A stretch of 8,216 nucleotides of DNA from an uncultured Pseudomonadota bacterium (GTDB lineage Bacteria > Pseudomonadota > Alphaproteobacteria > RF32 > CAG-239): NCBI GenBank assembly GCA_902796625.1, contig CADBPX010000082.1:1-8216 (forward strand), given 5' to 3'. The position numbers and the translations under genes were made by a program. Shown here piece after piece: positions 7,081 through 8,216 of the stretch (the first letter of the stretch is position 1; each line of letters begins with the position of its first letter). The notes below the pieces were generated by a model. The model did not search any database and was not told the DNA's origin. It worked only from the letters and a program-made list of their open reading frames with translations.

Positions 7081-7108
7081 ATAATATGTTACAGGTTGCC
7101 AGTCTGAA
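7081..7108 (-). promoter_or_regulatory. Weak candidate promoter for lspA
   Basis: On the minus strand, TTCAGA (7103-7108; four of six -35 consensus positions) is followed after 16 bases by TATTAT (7081-7086; five of six -10 positions). A start near 7074 would leave a leader of about 30 bases. This is the only sizeable gap between corA and the lspA operon. In AT-rich DNA such matches arise easily, so the call is tentative. Confidence 0.25.
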
Positions 7109-7132
7109 TCTTATTCAGTCTACAATTTTTTT
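7101..7132 (+). terminator. Hairpin with T-run facing the plus strand, between corA and lspA
   Basis: CTGAAT (7104-7109), a CTT loop and ATTCAG (7113-7118) form a perfect 6-bp stem. It can extend past a T-T mismatch by two further pairs (AG at 7101-7102 with CT at 7120-7121). Seven T residues follow on the plus strand (7126-7132). This resembles an intrinsic terminator for plus-strand transcription, antisense to corA. On the minus strand the bases after the hairpin are not T-rich, so it should not terminate corA transcripts well. I see no plus-strand gene for it to serve. Confidence 0.3.
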
Positions 7133-7133
7133 A

Positions 7134-8087
7134 TTAAAACATGCCTTTTTTGCGAAAATATATAATAACCAACAGGGTGGCCAACATTGATATAGCTATC
7201 ACAATCCAAAAACCATAGGTCATAGATGCCACCGGAACCGCAACGTTCATTCCCCAAAAGCTGGCCAACATCGTCGGAATTGATAAAACAATCGTTATGG
7301 CCGCTAAAAACTTCATAATTTGGTTCACGTTGTTGTTAATAATTGAAGCAAAACCGTCCATCATACCCTCTAAAATAGTGCGGTGCATATCAACCATTTC
7401 AATAGCTTGCTTATTTTCAACGATAACATCTTCCAACAAATCGATATCATCTTCCGTAAAGTTTAAAATTGCCGAAGAAGCCGGAGATTTGGTCATTCGT
7501 AAAATTTTTTCCAAAACTAAATGATTATCCCGCAAAGCGGTTGTAAAATAAACCAAAGACTTCTGAATTTCTATCAACTGAAATAATTCCTGATTATTGG
7601 TCGTTTGTTTTAGCGCATCTTCAATATGTTCCGTCTTGCGATTGATTATGGTTAAATAACGAAGATAAAATTGCGTGATTTTATATAATATAGACAGCAT
7701 AAATTTTGTACGCTCACGGGTATCAAAACTCTTGGCGGTATTTTTGTTAAAAGAACTGATAATACGATTATCTTTTGAACAAATTGTCAGAAAATTACGC
7801 GCCGAAAACACCAAACCGCATGGCAATGTATCAAAATTACCGTCTTCATCCAAAAGCGGTAAATTGACAATTACCGAAAAAATCCCCTCGTCCAACTCAA
7901 CCCGGGAACGCTCATCGGCATCCAAAGAATTGCGTAAAATATCGGCATCAACCTTCAGCATTGATGAAACTTTATCAATTTCCTGAGCTGACGGATTAAT
8001 TAAATTGAACCATGCCTTTGAAACAATACGAAAATTTTTGAGCTTGACCAGCTTACCTACTGCTTCTGTTTTATATATTCTTAACAT
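7134..8087 (-). CDS. corA: CorA-family divalent metal ion transporter
   Basis: CorA proteins are pentameric inner-membrane channels that import Mg2+ (some take up Co2+ or Ni2+), with a large cytoplasmic N-terminal domain and two C-terminal membrane helices. This 317-residue protein has helix 1 at about 257-278, ending in the diagnostic Gly-Met-Asn at 279-281 (context FWGMN). Helix 2 runs from about 292 to 311, with the basic tail YFRKKGMF. The periplasmic loop reads NVAVPVASMTYG instead of the classical MPEL-containing loop, so it belongs to a more divergent GMN branch and ion preference should not be assumed. The ATG at 8085-8087 is chosen because AAAGGAGAG (8094-8102) lies just upstream. 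An upstream in-frame TTG at 8118-8120 would place that Shine-Dalgarno inside the gene. The gene follows tRNA-Leu by 47 bases and has no strong terminator before lspA. No Mg2+ riboswitch is visible in the short leader. Confidence 0.93.
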   Translation of the reverse strand: MLRIYKTEAVGKLVKLKNFRIVSKAWFNLINPSAQEIDKVSSMLKVDADILRNSLDADERSRVELDEGIFSVIVNLPLLDEDGNFDTLPCGLVFSARNFLTICSKDNRIISSFNKNTAKSFDTRERTKFMLSILYKITQFYLRYLTIINRKTEHIEDALKQTTNNQELFQLIEIQKSLVYFTTALRDNHLVLEKILRMTKSPASSAILNFTEDDIDLLEDVIVENKQAIEMVDMHRTILEGMMDGFASIINNNVNQIMKFLAAITIVLSIPTMLASFWGMNVAVPVASMTYGFWIVIAISMLATLLVIIYFRKKGMF

Positions 8088-8095
8088 TTCAAGCT

Positions 8096-8100
8096 CTCCT
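8096..8100 (-). promoter_or_regulatory. Shine-Dalgarno sequence that decides the corA start
   Basis: AGGAG, within the longer AAAGGAGAG, lies 8 bases before the ATG at 8085-8087. This favours that codon over the in-frame TTG at 8118-8120, which would add eleven residues with no resemblance to CorA proteins. Confidence 0.75.
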
Positions 8101-8134
8101 TTGACATTTTTTATTCGCAAAGTAAGTTCTGAAT

Positions 8135-8216
8135 TGGTGCGGCCAAGAAGACTTGAACTTCCACGAGCTTAGCTCATAACGACCTCAACGTTACGCGTCT
8201 ACCAATTCCGCCATGG
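8135..8216 (-). tRNA. tRNA-Leu(GAG), first four bases outside the window
   Basis: The minus strand folds as a class II tRNA. The 3' acceptor strand is TGGCCGC (8139-8145), followed by discriminator A (8138) and an encoded CCA (8135-8137). The T arm is GGAAG-TTCAAGT-CTTCT. The variable arm is long (GAGC-TAA-GCTC), and the anticodon stem is TAACG/CGTTA around loop TTGAGGT. The anticodon is GAG (8184-8186), reading the leucine codons CUC and CUU. The D stem is GCG/CGC around GAATTGGTAGA. The 5' acceptor strand should be GCGGCCA; only CCA (8214-8216) is present, so four bases are cut off by the window edge. The long variable arm and the anticodon agree on leucine. Its promoter is outside the window. 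It may share a transcript with corA, which starts 47 bases later. Confidence 0.95.

Noticed and set aside
7675..7986. Plus-strand open frame of 103 codons inside corA
   Set aside because: It is entirely antisense to corA with a low-complexity, Ser/Lys-rich translation, as expected of a shadow frame.
8088..8120. Extended corA start at TTG 8118-8120
   Set aside because: The added residues do not resemble CorA N termini and would contain the Shine-Dalgarno of the better ATG.
1..8216. Mobile elements, CRISPR arrays or attachment sites, including integration at the tRNA-Leu
   Set aside because: I found no transposase, integrase, regularly spaced repeats or repeat of the tRNA 3' end elsewhere in the window.

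Overview
This AT-rich window carries one compact run of genes, all on the minus strand. Read in the direction of transcription, from high to low coordinates, it holds: a tRNA-Leu(GAG) cut by the window edge, a CorA-type divalent-cation transporter, signal peptidase II (lspA), a very short BamF/DUF3035-type lipoprotein, two adjacent M16-family peptidase-like proteins, glucose-6-phosphate isomerase (pgi), the mismatch-repair protein MutL, an intrinsic terminator, and the first codons of another minus-strand gene. I see no insertion sequence, CRISPR array, phage gene or obvious horizontally acquired cargo.

The organism is most likely an AT-rich alphaproteobacterium. The main evidence is the order lspA, DUF3035/BamF-like lipoprotein, M16 peptidase, M16 peptidase. 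From memory this is an alphaproteobacterial arrangement, and BamF is an alphaproteobacterial outer-membrane assembly lipoprotein. MutL keeps the C-terminal endonuclease motifs of lineages that do not rely on MutH. The presence of pgi argues against a strongly reduced Rickettsia-like metabolism. I cannot place it to genus from the sequence alone.

The stretch from 7046 down to 144 is tightly packed. The lspA-bamF gap is 5 bases. bamF and the first M16 gene overlap by 8 bases, as do the two M16 genes. The second M16 stop codon directly abuts the pgi start, and the pgi-mutL gap is 8 bases. This strongly suggests one transcript ending at a 15-bp hairpin at 64-106. corA is separated from lspA by about 90 bases with no usable minus-strand terminator. 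It sits 47 bases after the tRNA, so it may be co-transcribed with the tRNA.

Functionally, the front half of the operon concerns the cell envelope. LspA cleaves lipoprotein signal peptides, and the next gene encodes one such lipoprotein. The two M16 proteins look like an exported obligate pair: the first has the zinc site but lacks the Arg/Tyr pair, and the second has the Arg/Tyr pair but lacks the zinc site. The back half is central carbon metabolism (pgi) and DNA repair (mutL), with no obvious functional link. The points most worth a second look are the split M16 active site, the minimal BamF-like protein, and the terminator whose 3' arm contains the -35 box of the next gene. No clearly new system is visible.
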